Shown here piece after piece: positions 12,260 to 23,843 of a stretch of 64,000 bases of DNA. The position numbers were made by a program, and so were the translations under genes. Position 1 is the first letter of the stretch. Every line of letters begins with the position of its first letter. Where the stretch lies: assembly GCF_029227915.1 (NCBI RefSeq), contig NC_079887.1, positions 18,471,650-18,535,649 of the forward strand. The letters run 5' to 3'. A model generated the notes under the pieces. The model had not been told where the DNA came from, ran no database searches, and saw nothing but the letters and a program-made list of their open reading frames with translations. This stretch comes from Hydractinia symbiolongicarpus (lineage: Eukaryota > Cnidaria > Hydrozoa > Anthoathecata > Hydractiniidae).

Positions 12260-12264
12260 ATAAC

Positions 12265-12828
12265 CACCGAACAAGCTGGATGGTAGCGTGAAGTCTGAGG
12301 TTGATCAATACCGCCGTGATACAAAAGGTGGTTTGCAACCTAAACACAACAACCGATGACGTCTCTACAAAGTGAACGTCGAATTATTACAGCAACTGTC
12401 TATACGGAATTATGTAAGAAGGAAGACCTTAATGCGAAGGTAAAATACAACGAAAACGAGTTTATGCACAAAGAAGGATGTAAAGAGTATTGGTAGAACC
12501 CTTCTATTATGTCTCTATGGAAAAACGCACCGGTAAAGACAGCGACAAAGGTGAAACACAATAAACATGATATAATCGAGTGGGATATACAACGTAAAAC
12601 ATGCAAAATTATCGCAATAAGCTGCCTGGCTGATGTAAACGTTACGTCAACGATATGCGAGAAAGAGAACATATACAGTCCTTAATACGGAATATGCAGT
12701 TAATGTACCAAGGTTATACGTTATCGTTTGTACCTGCTATTTTCGGTGCTCTTAGAACTGTTCCTAAATGCTTGTAAAGCAGTTTGAACGATCTCAATTT
12801 CACACAAAAGGAAAACTTATCTATTGTG
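12265..12828. other. No gene recognised
   Basis: Flank of the BEL-A insertion. One 90-codon minus-strand frame (12400-12672) has no recognisable domain. Confidence 0.4.
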
Positions 12829-13325
12829 CATACCTTATCGGGGAAAAAAATTTCAGGGGAAAATTTTGTAGGGGAAAAATTAAGTCACTTTTGAAAAATA
12901 ATTCACTTTTCCCCAACTAATTTTTCAAATAAGTCACTTTTTCCCGACTAATGTTTGATATTCCTGTAGATAACCTCACAAGGGAATTTGAATCAATTTT
13001 TATTTATTTATTTATGCATGTTTTTCATACAAAAACAACTACGAGAATAAGTATAAAAATCTAGTCCAAAACATTTTTTGTTTCCATTATGTTTTTTATG
13101 TCCCCGATCCTTTTTTGTAACCTTCCTCGCAATTTATTAAGGTGGTAACAATGGGAAAAAAAGTTTAGGATAAAAGAAAAAAGTCGGGGTAAATTCTTAG
13201 TCGGGTTTAAAAAAATCGGGTAAAAGTACTAGTCGGGGAAAAATAATCGGGGAAAATTTTGGTCGGGGAAAAATTAAGTCACTTGCAAAAAATTTAGTCG
13301 ACTTTTTTTCCCCTGATAAGGTATG
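12829..13325. repeat. Inverted-repeat element with GGGGAAAA-rich interior
   Basis: Ends are inverted copies: CATACCTTATCGGGG at the left, and the complement of CATACCTTATCAGGGG at the right, both running into poly-A. The interior is built from degenerate (T)CGGGGAAAAATTAAGTCAC units in both orientations. No coding capacity and no clear target duplication. It is probably a non-autonomous DNA transposon. Confidence 0.65.
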
Positions 13326-13582
13326 CCGCATATTCATAGTGCAATCCAAAAGGTCAAGTTTAAGGAAGCCAAGACGCAGACCATGGGTCCGTACTGTAAC
13401 CCTTGCTTACAGACGGCAGAAGAGGTGGATCTTGTACTGGTGTTGTGATAGTGGAACATGGTGTCCTTGGCGAAGACGCAAATTGAGAAGTTTTGTAGTG
13501 ACGCTATATCATCGTACATTTTTCTTCTTTGTAAAAATATTTCTAACTAATGCCAACTTTTTATACTCGACAGCAACTGTTT

Positions 13583-13800
13583 GGTTTTTTGGTAGACGTC
13601 CCTTAATCCGAATGCCGCTTAATTCGAACTTTCCGTTATTTTGAACAAATTGCCAAATCCCTTGAGCTTAGTTTAATTAAGCCTTATATTTTGAGCTGCT
13701 TAATTGGAACTCCGATAATTCGAACATTTTGCTAATTTAAAAATTTTTTACTCCCAAGGCTACATTAATTCGAACTTTTGTGCATCGATAAATAAAATCT
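13583..13800. repeat. Tigger-like subterminal repeats
   Basis: Several degenerate AATTCGAAC motifs recur here (13618, 13699, 13722, 13769 approximately), like those at the Tigger-type end at 31143. It is probably a remnant of a related DNA transposon end. Confidence 0.35.
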
Positions 13801-13869
13801 TACGGGAAAATAAAAAAAAAACGTTTTCATTTTTATTGTATCAATGGTGGCAAAATTTCTTTCAATTTA

Positions 13870-14180
13870 TCAATTACAGTTTACAAGGAATTTGGAGGCC
13901 TTGCTCATCGCCTATGTTCACTCTTTTTCCTGTCACTTTAACTTTGCAGCTGTTGTCTTTGCTTACACAAAGAAAGAATGAGACTGTTTTTGCGAAACGA
14001 CCAGTCTTTCCTTTTGTTAAATGTCCAACCACGACGCTGTTCTGGGTAAATGCAACCGCATATTTGTCGAATTCATTTTTTTTGGGTTCCAATCGAGTTT
14101 CAAGGAGTCCTTCTTCGGTTCGGTTCCCATATTGTCATATAAGCATGATAACCTTTTACATGGGAACACAATTTATATTC
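13870..14180 (-). pseudogene. HIRAN-like domain fragment
   Basis: A 72-residue frame contains EPKKNEFDKYAVAF, VVVGHLTKGKTGRF and VTGKRV followed by GLQIPCKL. This pattern (E..N..D.YAVAV...VGH) is that of HIRAN-like domains, which bind DNA ends and also occur in small cnidarian transposon-linked proteins. Upstream sequence in another frame reads VKGYHAYMTIWEP, suggesting the same protein with a frameshift. No start codon fits the combined reading, so it is a decayed fragment. Function cannot be assigned. Confidence 0.5.
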
Positions 14181-14299
14181 CTTGAGTAACATAATTGGCA
14201 GTTCTTCTTCTATAGAAAGGTTGGATAATTCCATGGCAGAGTGAAAATATATGTGTACGCCTACGCAATGTGTGTGTGTTTGATTTCCAAAACGTTTGA

Positions 14300-14983
14300 T
14301 CTATATAATAATACGCCAGTTCTGTCTGTCTGTCACTTTTGCAAAGTGGATAAAATTTCTTTGATAAAGTCTATAAAACGTAAATTATCAAACTTTGACG
14401 TTAGAGCAATATTGACGTCAAAGGAAAGTATATTAAGATTAGTGAAGCCATTGCATTGCACTTTTAAATTTAAGGCTAAATAACTTGGAAACGGATGAAA
14501 ATCTGCGTGGATAACTAGGGACTACCTGGGACCAATTTGGGTAAGTTTCCCAAACCTGGATCCCCGAATCCGTTTCGGAATGGACGGGTTGATGACGTCA
14601 TCAAAAAACCTTTAAACCTTGATATCTCTGCAACCGTTTGTCAAAAGTACCTGACCCTATACATTTTCCTGATCAGCGTTTTAAGATATATACGATGAAG
14701 GCAACAGGTATATAAATTTCTAAAAAAAAATTTGGGGGTTTTGACGGGCCAATGCTGACGTCAGCAAAATTTTAAACCCTTATATTTCCTTACTCGCCTC
14801 ATCAACACCACACGATATACATTTTCTCGATCAGCAGTGTAAGCCCTACACAATGGAGGAAACATGAAAACAAGGTACTAATTTTTTTGTAGATGGGTTG
14901 TTGCCGTCATCAAAATTTAAATGGCGCTTCTTTCTCATTTTTATCCTGCCTCAATGGATTTCTCCACGGGTCTTATCGACTAG
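14300..14983 (+). mobile_element. Helitron-like non-autonomous unit 1
   Basis: Starts with TC directly after an A (14299). Ends CTAG (14980-14983), preceded by a short hairpin (TGGA-TTTC-TCCA, about 14954-14965) with a 14-nt spacer. This is the 3' signature of Helitrons, which transpose by rolling-circle replication without target duplication. The unit has no coding capacity. It is about 80% similar over most of its length to unit 3. Confidence 0.75.
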
Positions 14984-16093
14984 TCTCTATAATAATAGCC
15001 GTATTCCGTCTGTCTGTCTGTTCAAAAGGGTTACCGATATTCCTTTGATCTTTCCGCGATTTTTAGAAAACAGGGGGTTGTTTAATTGCAAATCAAATTA
15101 CTGATTAAAATAAATTCCAAAAATTAATTTATTTCTCTAATTAATTGAATTGCTTTATTTTATTACCATAAGTAAGAAAAATAAATTTAGTGATAAAATG
15201 AATGTATTGTTTTGATACGCCATTTTTAATAATAATTACCCCCGTGACCTCAATCGCCGTTTTCGGCGATTGAGGTCACGGAAAGGCTGTTAATGAAAGG
15301 CTGTTCCCTGTGTTTTCATTAAAACCGAATTTGCAATGAAGTTTTTTGGAAAGGGGTATTACGCCTATACGCCTGTTCAACTCTGCTTAATTATACTAAG
15401 CGGTTATTCCAGGGTTAACAACAGACTGTTGTGTTTGGTAAAGGCTGTTACGCCTATGCGCCATGTACAACGTGGTTTACCTGTACTAAGGGGTCAACCT
15501 TATGTGACAATTCATTTTTAAACTTTCTCGGTAATCACGTCTGTATGAATGTGCAACAATGTTTACCTGGACTAACCGCTCAGCTCTGTTGTGTTTTTTT
15601 TAAACAGAGTCAGTGAGAATGTTTTTTCCAAAGGCGTATTATTCCTATACGCCTGTGCAACACGGTTTAACTGTAGTAAGCGCTTAGCCCAGTGTCACGA
15701 TAAATCTTTTAACTTTCACAAAACTTATTCTGCAAAATAAAATAATATTGACTGATTGTTTTTGCTGTGATGGGGTACCGACTGTTGTTTGTAAACTGTG
15801 TTTTTATTTCTGGGGGAATATTTTTTGAAAAAAATGTTACAGTCGCAAGACTATAATGGTGTATGCGCTTTACTTAATTTACGACATATATACTGTATAC
15901 CTGTACTAAAGCGCTCCACCTGATCATGTGGCACAGTTTATTAAGCGCTCCACAAAGTGTTCAACATCAGGTCACACCTTGACTTTGGCTTACCTCGGCG
16001 TTTCGACACCAGGTTAAGCCAAACGCGAGACGCGCTTAAGTGGTATAAAAAGGATGGGCGGACCCGTGGATTTTTCCACGCGCCATCGACTAG
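14984..16093 (+). mobile_element. Helitron-like non-autonomous unit 2
   Basis: Begins TCTCTATAATAATAG immediately after the CTAG of unit 1. Ends with hairpin CGTGGA-TTTT-TCCACG (about 16065-16080) and CTAG at 16090-16093. Its interior differs from units 1 and 3: it holds a perfect 18-bp hairpin at 15242-15281 and diverged tandem repeats around the phrase CGCCTATACGCC (15350-15960). Confidence 0.72.
15242..15281. repeat. Perfect 18-bp hairpin with TTTT loop
   Basis: The arms 15242-15259 and 15264-15281 are exact reverse complements (CCGTGACCTCAATCGCCG and its complement) around a TTTT loop. It lies inside Helitron-like unit 2. Confidence 0.95.
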
Positions 16094-16811
16094 TCTATTA
16101 TAATAATACGGAGTGTATGTGACGGTCATAGTAGATATCGTCATTTTTCTTTAAAGTTGTCGAAATTTCCTTTGAAGTTGCCGAAGAAAGCATGTCTCAA
16201 ATGTTAAATTTCATGACGTTACGGCGCAACGTCAATAACACTACTTTAACGTCAATACCTATATTAAATTAATGAAGCCATTACAATGCACTTAAAACTT
16301 GGAGGCCAAATAACTTGGAAACGAGTTGTGACGTCAATGATTTTTCACCGGGTGGGTAGCTAGGGGCCACCACCAGGACCAATTTGGGTAAATTTTCCAA
16401 ACCTGGGTCCCCAAATCCGTTTCGGAGTGGACGGGTTGATGACGTCATCAAAAAACCTTCAAACCCTAATATCTCTACAACCGTTTGTCACAAATACATG
16501 ATCCTATACATTTTCTTGATCAGCGTTTCAAGATCTATACAATGAAGGCAGCAGGAATACAAATCTCTCAAAAAAAGTTTTTGTCTTCACGGGTCACTCC
16601 TGACGTCAGCAAAATTTTTAAACCCTCCTATCTCAATAACCGATCATCAAAAGCACATGATCATATAAATTTTCCTGATCAGCCCTTTAAGCTCTCCACA
16701 ATAGAGGCAATGTGAAAACAAAATTCTAAATTTTTTTAATGGATGAGTTGCTGACGTCATCAAAATTTTTATCCTGCCTTAGTGGATTTTTCCACGGGCC
16801 TTATCGACTAG
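16094..16811 (+). mobile_element. Helitron-like non-autonomous unit 3
   Basis: Begins TCTATTATAATAATACG directly after the CTAG of unit 2. Ends with hairpin GTGGA-TTTT-TCCAC, a 12-14 nt spacer and CTAG (16808-16811), followed by T. It is homologous to unit 1 along most of its length. The outermost bases of the array (A at 14299, T at 16812) fit the AT target preference of Helitrons. Confidence 0.75.
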
Positions 16812-16832
16812 TTTTAAAAATGCTTTAGAATC

Positions 16833-16859
16833 AAATCGAACGTTCAAAACGTTCGATTT
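16833..16859. repeat. 12-bp hairpin
   Basis: Arms AAATCGAACGTT and its complement surround a CAA loop, a few bases after the Helitron array and before the Tigger transposase. It may belong to the end of the Tigger element. Confidence 0.8.
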
Positions 16860-16934
16860 TTAAAATACTTTAGAATCAAATCAAATACTTTGTATTCAGC
16901 TGTTTGTATTTTCGTTTGCTATTCACGTTTAAAG

Positions 16935-17765
16935 ATGTTGATCGCTGGAAAACGTAAAAACAACCACAAAAGTTTGCGTGAAAAATGTCAGGCCTTAAAG
17001 GATTTGCAAAAAGGGATGAGTATTAAAGATGCTGCACCAAAATATGATGTACTGAAAAACACTTTGTCAACGTGGGTCAAGAATAAAGAAAAACTTATAG
17101 ATGTGCTAGAAAAAGGAACCAATGTAAAACGACAAAAGTTGAGAACAGGTACCATTAAATTAGTATACAAGGCTGTTCTAATTTGGTTTCAAAGCATGCG
17201 AAGTCAAAATGTCCCAATATCTGCAGCCATGCTTCAAGAGAAAGCAATTGTATTCGCCAAAGAATTAAACGTTGAAAATGTTCAGGCATCAGATCTTTGG
17301 CTACGACGTCGGAAGGAAAGAAACCACATATCTTTCAAGACCATATCAGGAGAATCAAAATCAGTTTGATTAATGGGTGTTGGCAAACTTCTATCCCTAC
17401 ACTTTCGTCAAACTACGAGCTTCAAAACATTTATAATGCTGATGAATTTGGATTTTTTTACGAATGCCTTCCAAATAAAACGTATCAACTTAAATCTGAA
17501 AAATGCTCTGGTTAAGTAAAATATGCATTACTGGCTTGGCAGCAGCTAATGCCATTGGAGAAAAACTACCGATGTTTGTCATTGGCAAGTCTAAAAAGCC
17601 ACGGTGCTTCAAGAACATCAGATTTTTACCATGTCGCTATAGAAATTAATGCAAGAGTTGGATGGATAGTGTGTTGTTTGAAGAGTGGGTAAGGGAGATG
17701 GATAGGAAATTTGCTGATGAAGGCAGAAAAATCCTTTTTCTCCTTTGGGGAGAAAATGCGTGAGC
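16935..17765 (+). pseudogene. Tigger/pogo-type transposase, broken
   Basis: From ATG 16935 the first 145 codons give a CENP-B-like helix-turn-helix (SLREKCQALKDLQKGMSIKDAA, about residues 13-35), then the second DNA-binding domain (VPISAAMLQEKAIVFAKEL, QASDLWLRRRKER). A frameshift near 17300 leads to the DDE catalytic part in another frame (YNADEFGFFYECLPNKTY, with the first catalytic D). Then comes ITGLAAANAIGEKLPMFVIGKS, followed by a third segment ending near EGRKILFLL. The region that should hold the second D and the last D/E is absent after about 17765. It is a dead remnant of a cut-and-paste transposon with TA target preference. Confidence 0.85.
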
Positions 17766-20304
17766 TGTGAGAAAGTGACCCGTGATTTTAGTACCGTGAA
17801 CTCATATAGTCACTCACTCAAGCGTATTATAATATAGGATATTCCTGTTTTTTCGTTGTCGTTGTTTTAAAACCCCCTACCCAGTTTGGAATACAGCAAT
17901 AAATACTTTTTCCTCCTTTCTTTATTTTACCTGGCCCTGATTTAGACGAGCTTGCATAATTTTCCTCGCTCATTTTTAACACTACTAGTTGTCGACATAA
18001 ACAACTTTACGAAAAAACATGCTTTCATAAAACATATTTTTTGTTTTTAGGGATAAAAATTATTCAGCATTGATGGTATTTCATTATTGGGTATAGTAGA
18101 GGCGTGTAAGAGTTGTGAGGAGCTTTCCGTTGGATTTTCCCTGTTAATTTCGCTTTTACGTAATAATCGCGGACTACCGTTTAAGTTTTTCAAACGAGAA
18201 CTTTATCTTGATGTATTTACAATTATAACTACGCTTAGCTAAAAATATAACTCAACATAAAACAGGATAACAAGATTCAGGCATATTGAATACTTATTAA
18301 GCTAAATGTTTGGAAACTCTTGCAAAACTTGCTATAACAACACAACAGCAATAGCAAAAATAACTACAACAACAAATAACACATGAAAAAGATCTGGATT
18401 AAACAATTTAAGCTATCAGCTTTACATATTTTTTCTGTTCTGAATTTCATAGATTTTTTAAATTTAGCTGCAATTTCGTTAAGACTCGTCTCCACAAGGC
18501 TTATATGATTGTCTGACGATAATTTTATCATCATTATTTTGTCTAATGGAGATAAGACTTTGCAACAATGCGACTTGACAAATCATCATTCAAACCATAA
18601 CACAATTAACGTTAACAGATGTAACATCAAAGAAACAATTTATTTCACATTTTCAAAATGCGACGATTAAATAACATTGGTAGAAATTAATATCCGTCAC
18701 AGTTAAAACTTTCTGTATTCGAGAACCAGGATTCCGGAAAGAAATGGTCACAGCAACAATAATTAACAATGCAGAATAAGAAAAGAAAACCATATAAATC
18801 GTACTACTTTTTACAAACAATTACGTAGAAAATTTCATGTTCTACCTTATATTTACTATCTTGAAGCGAAATTGAAGTTTAAAGTAATCTCATTTCCGGT
18901 ACTGTACTCGCACTTGATATAACGGAGCGTTTACAGAACCAGACAAAAAAGCGCTAACAATAATAGAATTTACGATTTACATCTCTCTGTCAGTTAAAAT
19001 CTCATCATGTAATACGTGATCAGACTTCTGTAGCAACGTGGGTAGTATTCTCAGTTCAGTTGTATTTGCAACACGTAAAGATACACAATGGAAATAACTA
19101 TCATTTAATTTTCCCACACATCTAAAGAAAGACAATTTTACAAATATTGTGTAAGTTTGTGCATCTTTTTAACAATAAAGTCCAACCGCATTACAACAAA
19201 ATGACTTGCATCCGAATTGTAATAGCTCAGGGTTTTAAAAGTTTGTGTTTGTGTTTCGTGGCAGGTTAAGTGTTCTCAGAACTCTTGCTAGATATAGTTA
19301 CCCCGTATACCTGAACAACCATTAGTTAATATTACGCACAAACAGTTACGAATTAATATTTATACACGTCTAAAATAATATCTAAACCTTATTCTTGTTC
19401 CTCTACCTATCTTCGGCAATCGTCGATCCTAAAAAGAGAAAGAAAAAAAAGCGATTTTTAACAGTTGCCACAACGATTATTATAGTCTATAGTTATTTAG
19501 TTGTCTAACGCCGTCAACATTTAACTATGGTTGAAAAAATCAAGGTAATACATAAAACTTCAGAAATTATGTTAAATGCCACCAGAAGTGAAAATTAAAA
19601 TGTATCTTTGACAGGTATCTAATAGGGTCATACAATAATTACGTAACACCTAAATGTGCGATTTTTTACCACTCGCCCACCCTTCAACGCATCTTTACAA
19701 ATCTAGTACAACTCAGCCACCCCCTTGTTACGTGATATTTCGAATCTTAAGACCCTATCTATTCATTTCCTATACTAACAAAAACCTTCATGTAACGGAT
19801 AATCAGGCAAACTAGTGCTCTAATATGAGAAAAAGATATAACAGGGCCATTTATTCAGCACACGGGATGTCATTTTTGCGTAAGCAAAGAGGCAAGAAAC
19901 AAATTCAGGAATGTAAATCATACACTAAAATAACTAAAAATATCCGTAGTACATAAAATTTTTCTCCTTCCCCACTTAAATTTTCGTAACAGTTCGTAAC
20001 AAAAAAGGTTCATACCGACACCCCTCAGACGTTACGTAATTATTGAATGGCTCCCAAAGATGTGACTTCTGCAAAATAAATGTTTTAATATTACAAACCG
20101 TTACGGAAGCAAGATTTCAAGTTTTACAGTTTCTTACTAATTTCACTGATAATTACTTTGTCTATAATCTGTTGTTAGATGTAAAGGAAAGGCGAACAAA
20201 CAATTATTTTGTGGTAGCCAGAAACTAAATTTTAGGCGAGAGAAAAAATATATAAAGATTTCTAACTCCTAAAATCTACTAAGAAAACTACTATAACAAA
20301 TACC
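17766..20304. other. No gene recognised
   Basis: 2.5 kb of AT-rich DNA with no open frame above about 60 codons that looks coding and no repeat structure I can delimit. It may be introns or intergenic host sequence. Confidence 0.5.
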
Positions 20305-20995
20305 CCAGTGAGCACATAACGTTATTAAAACGTTAAAAAAACGTTATATTTTGGTTGTAACGTTATATACCCAAATTGTAACGTTATATTAACGTTGTCG
20401 TCTCAAACCCATGACGTTATTCCAACGTTAAAATAACGTTTCAAATTTGATAAAGCATTTGCAAATTAAGGGCTAGTTAAATAACTTTAAAATAAACGTT
20501 GCTTTAACGTTAAGATAACGTTACTGTTGCAACGTTTTAAAACAGTTTAAATTTAACGCATATCAACGTTAAAATAAAGTTTGGGTTGAATGACAACGAC
20601 CGGCGTTGAAAGACGGCGACCAATTTCAAACCGAGCACCAAGTTGGTAACGTTGCTTCAACGTTAAAGTAACGTTCAAAACGGCGTAATACTAACGTTAA
20701 GGAACGTTATAAAGACGTTTGCGTTGAAAGACAACAAACGGCGTTGAAAGACGGCGTCAAACTTTAATCTGAGCGTGAAAATGTAACGTTATATAACCGT
20801 TGTAATAACGTTTGCGTGATGTTTTGTACAGTACGTTGAATGACAGCTACCGGTCAGCTAGCATCTTTGACCTAAGCTAACATCTCCGACTGGTAAAATC
20901 ATATAAAAAATTATCACAAAAAGAACTTTTTGTCACGGAAATTTTCCCGTCGTGACATTAACAGTCACTTACAGTGAAAATTAAATTAAGGGTAG

Positions 20996-21308
20996 TGTTA
21001 CTGCGCGTTGTTGTTCGGTTCACATAAAAAGACAGAATTTTGTAAGATTCAACAGTTTCTTTCCAATAATAAAGTACAAATCCTCAAAATCCGTAGTAAA
21101 CTGTTCTCGCTGTTCACAACGCTAAGCAACTGTTTTACACAGAAATACAACTCTTTTTATACACAAAAGTGACACAAAAACATAACAATTACTGCACAGC
21201 TACGATACGCACGACTAACACACACAATGACATTAGCGCACCACAAGGGACAACTCATACACACAAACTATAATTGTCTCTAAACGAAATCCCATAGGGG
21301 CCATTTCA
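20996..21308 (-). repeat. BEL-B 3' LTR
   Basis: 313 bp, TG...CA, essentially identical to 28613-28923. Confidence 0.95.
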
Positions 21309-21325
21309 TCTGGCTCCCCTCAAGT

Positions 21326-22714
21326 TCATCTTGAAAATTGTGGCTCCTCGTCGGGGATTCGATATTCTAACAATTGTATCAATTTCGTGATTGGTCGATC
21401 CAATATTGTACCAGCACGGCTACCAAGCTTCACGCTACAACTCCGAACCTTTCCATCTGCACCCGTTTTTACAGCCACCACTCTTGCCAGTGGCCACCGT
21501 CCTCTTTCACAATCCTCATTTTGCACCATCACTATATCACCGGCAGCAAAATTTCGTTCGTTTTTATTCCACTTTGTTCGTGTCTGTAGTGAACACAGAT
21601 ATTCGCATTTCCATCGTCTCCAGAACATATCCAACACATACTGAGCTCTTTTTCACTGTTTCCTGCAATATAACGACGCTTCTTCAAAATTACCAGGAGG
21701 CGGTAAAACTACCTTTGATTTTATCGTTAGAAGAGCAAGTGGTGAAATTGGTGTTGCACTGTTTGCATCGCTGATTGCTTCGACGCATAAAGGTCTAGAG
21801 TTAACGATACTTTCTGCTTCTGTTAAAATAGTGTGCCGCGATTCTTCACTCAAACGCGAGCCATTATGATTGAAAAGATCTTTTAATATTGCGCGCACAG
21901 ATCGAATCTGGCGCTCCCATACTCCACCCATGTGCGAAGCAGCAGGTGTATTCCTCTTCCAGAGAATCCAATCACAACCAACACTTTTAAGGAATTGTTT
22001 AACTTTCGCATTGTCCATTTGTTTTAATGCCTTTATGAACTCGGTCTTGGTGCCGACAAAGTTAGTGCCGTTGTCGCTTCTCATCGTTCGAATGTTTCCT
22101 CTTCTAGCAACAAACCGTCGCAAAGCTAGAATGAAGGAGTCAGTTTCCAAGGTGTTGACAACTTTAATATGGACGGCTCTGCTCGCCAAACAGGTAAAGA
22201 GGCAGCCATATCTTTTTACAAGCTTTCGATATGGTTTTATGACCAATGGCCCAAAGAGATCCACTGCGCAGTATGTGAAAGGTGGGCATGCGTCTACTCG
22301 ATCTTTGGGTAAATCTGCCATGACTTGCTGGCCAGCTCTTCCCCTTAATATTCTACATCGTACACAATGATGAATCAACTGTCGTACTGCTGAGTTGATG
22401 TGTATGATCCAATATCCACGTTGCCGAATTTCTTGCAATGTTATTCCTCTCCCCGAATGGTGAGTGTTTTCGTGGCACCATCGGAGCACAAGTTCGGAAA
22501 ACCAACTTTCTTTGGGAAGAAAAGCAGGATATTTGAATTGATACGCTTCATCCATGTTGCAAAATCTTCCACCAACTCTGAGAATTCCATCATCGTCAAT
22601 GAAAGGACTCAATTTGTATAATTTGCTGCATTCTTTCAAAGCACTTCTTAATTTTGTCGTTTCGTCGATCTTGTCTCCATTCCTTTGAAGCAAGAGCTTT
22701 AATTTCAGAGGCAA
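21326..22714 (-). pseudogene. BEL-B integrase
   Basis: The 353-codon part (21653-22714) starts in the pol connector (LSPFIDDDGILRVGGRF). It then has the zinc-binding HTHHSGRGITLQEIRQRGYW...CVRCRILRG region and the DDE core: D in YCAVDLFGPL, D in TMRSDNGTNF and E in GVWERQIRSVRAIL. An in-frame TGA at 21653-21655, where related proteins have tryptophan, cuts it. The frame then continues (21326-21637) through VLDMFWRRW and GDIVMVQNEDCERGRWPLARV, the C-terminal Pao integrase domain. The integrase would join the cDNA to host DNA with a 5-bp stagger. Confidence 0.92.
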
Positions 22715-23843
22715 AGTGTTGTTGTTGTACTAATTTTATTAAACATTTTTCGGCTCGTTGAAGATCTTCAACGCACAGCATTGGGGGACTCGCCTTCTGG
22801 CTTCTTCTTGTCATCCCATGACTTGGGGCTTTTATTTTCATCTTCAGAATGTCGATAAATCGACCGACCAAGGCCATGACCCGTATGCATTTCTGTAGCC
22901 TGGAAATTCTTCTCTCGAATGTACATAAGATTCCAGAATCAGTTGCTGAAACAAATACTGAAACGCTACGTTTAAATTCGGGATCATCAGTGACACTGTT
23001 TTTCGCTGGATCGTAGGCAGCTGGCCATGCTTCCCTTTCTTCCCAGAGAAACTGAGGTCCCTTGAACCATCTACTACTCTTCTCTACATGTTTCAAACTT
23101 ATGCCTCTCGAGGCATCATCGGCTGGGTTTTCATGGGAAGGAACGTAATTCCATTGATCCAACGAAGTATTTTCTTGAATTTGTTGAATTCTATTTGCCA
23201 CAAAAATATGAAAACGTCTTAATTCGTTATTAATATAACCCAGTACTACGTTGCTGTCTGTCCAATAACATTCGTAGTCTACGACAGGCATTTCTTGCTT
23301 CAACATTACTCCGACCTTTACGCCCACAGTTGCTGCTGTCAACTCCAACCTTGGTATTGAAACCATCTTTATTGGAGCTACTCTCGATTTTTCAAGGAGT
23401 AAGCAGCAGTTAACGTTTCCTTCTACATCTCTGATGCGAAGATACGTAGCAGTTCCGTAACCTTCATTGGATGCGTCTGAAAAATGATGGAGGGACGTTG
23501 ACTCGATCTCTTTGAAATGAAGTGGCTTGACGCATCGGTTAACTTCCAGTTTTTCAAGAAGGACGATATCTAATCGCCATCTTTCCCAAGCGCTTCGAAG
23601 AGGTTCAGAGATCTCTTCGTCCCATGATGTTTTTTCTTTGCAAAGATTTTGCATAATTTTTCTACCCTTCAACAAGAACGGCGCTGCTAATCCAAGCGGG
23701 TCATAAATTGAGCTTATGGTAGCCAACACCCCTCTCTTCGACAGAGGTTTGTCTTGCATGGTTATGCGAAAACCTAGTTTGTCGTCCTCTATCGACCAAT
23801 GAACACCGAGGGCCCTTTCGATCGGCAGCGATTCGTTTTTCAA
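22596..23843 (-). pseudogene. BEL-B RT connector and RNase H
   Basis: 415 codons with LGVHWSIEDDKLGFRI and ISSIYDPLGLAAPFLLKGR (the Pao RT-RNase H connector), then the RNase H region (LHHFSDASNEGYGTATYLR, IPRLELTAATVGVKVG, YWTDSNVVLGYI). It is joined to the RT segment upstream by a one-base frameshift at about 23850 and to the integrase segment by another at about 22690. Confidence 0.9.

Larger units (their letters stand above)
5956..12264 (-). mobile_element. BEL/Pao LTR retrotransposon BEL-A, complete with target duplication
   Basis: The two LTRs (5961-6243 and 11951-12259) begin TG and end CA on the + strand. They are flanked by a perfect 5-bp direct repeat ATAAC (5956-5960 and 12260-12264), the duplication length usual for BEL/Pao. 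The element is transcribed on the minus strand in the order gag, protease, reverse transcriptase, RNase H, integrase. A purine-rich tract (GTGGTGGGGAG, about 6244-6254) abuts the 3' LTR. The LTRs differ by about 26 bp of length (an extra stretch near 12107-12130 in the right copy) and by several substitutions, so the insertion is not recent. Frameshifts, stops and an internal deletion make it non-autonomous. Confidence 0.95.
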
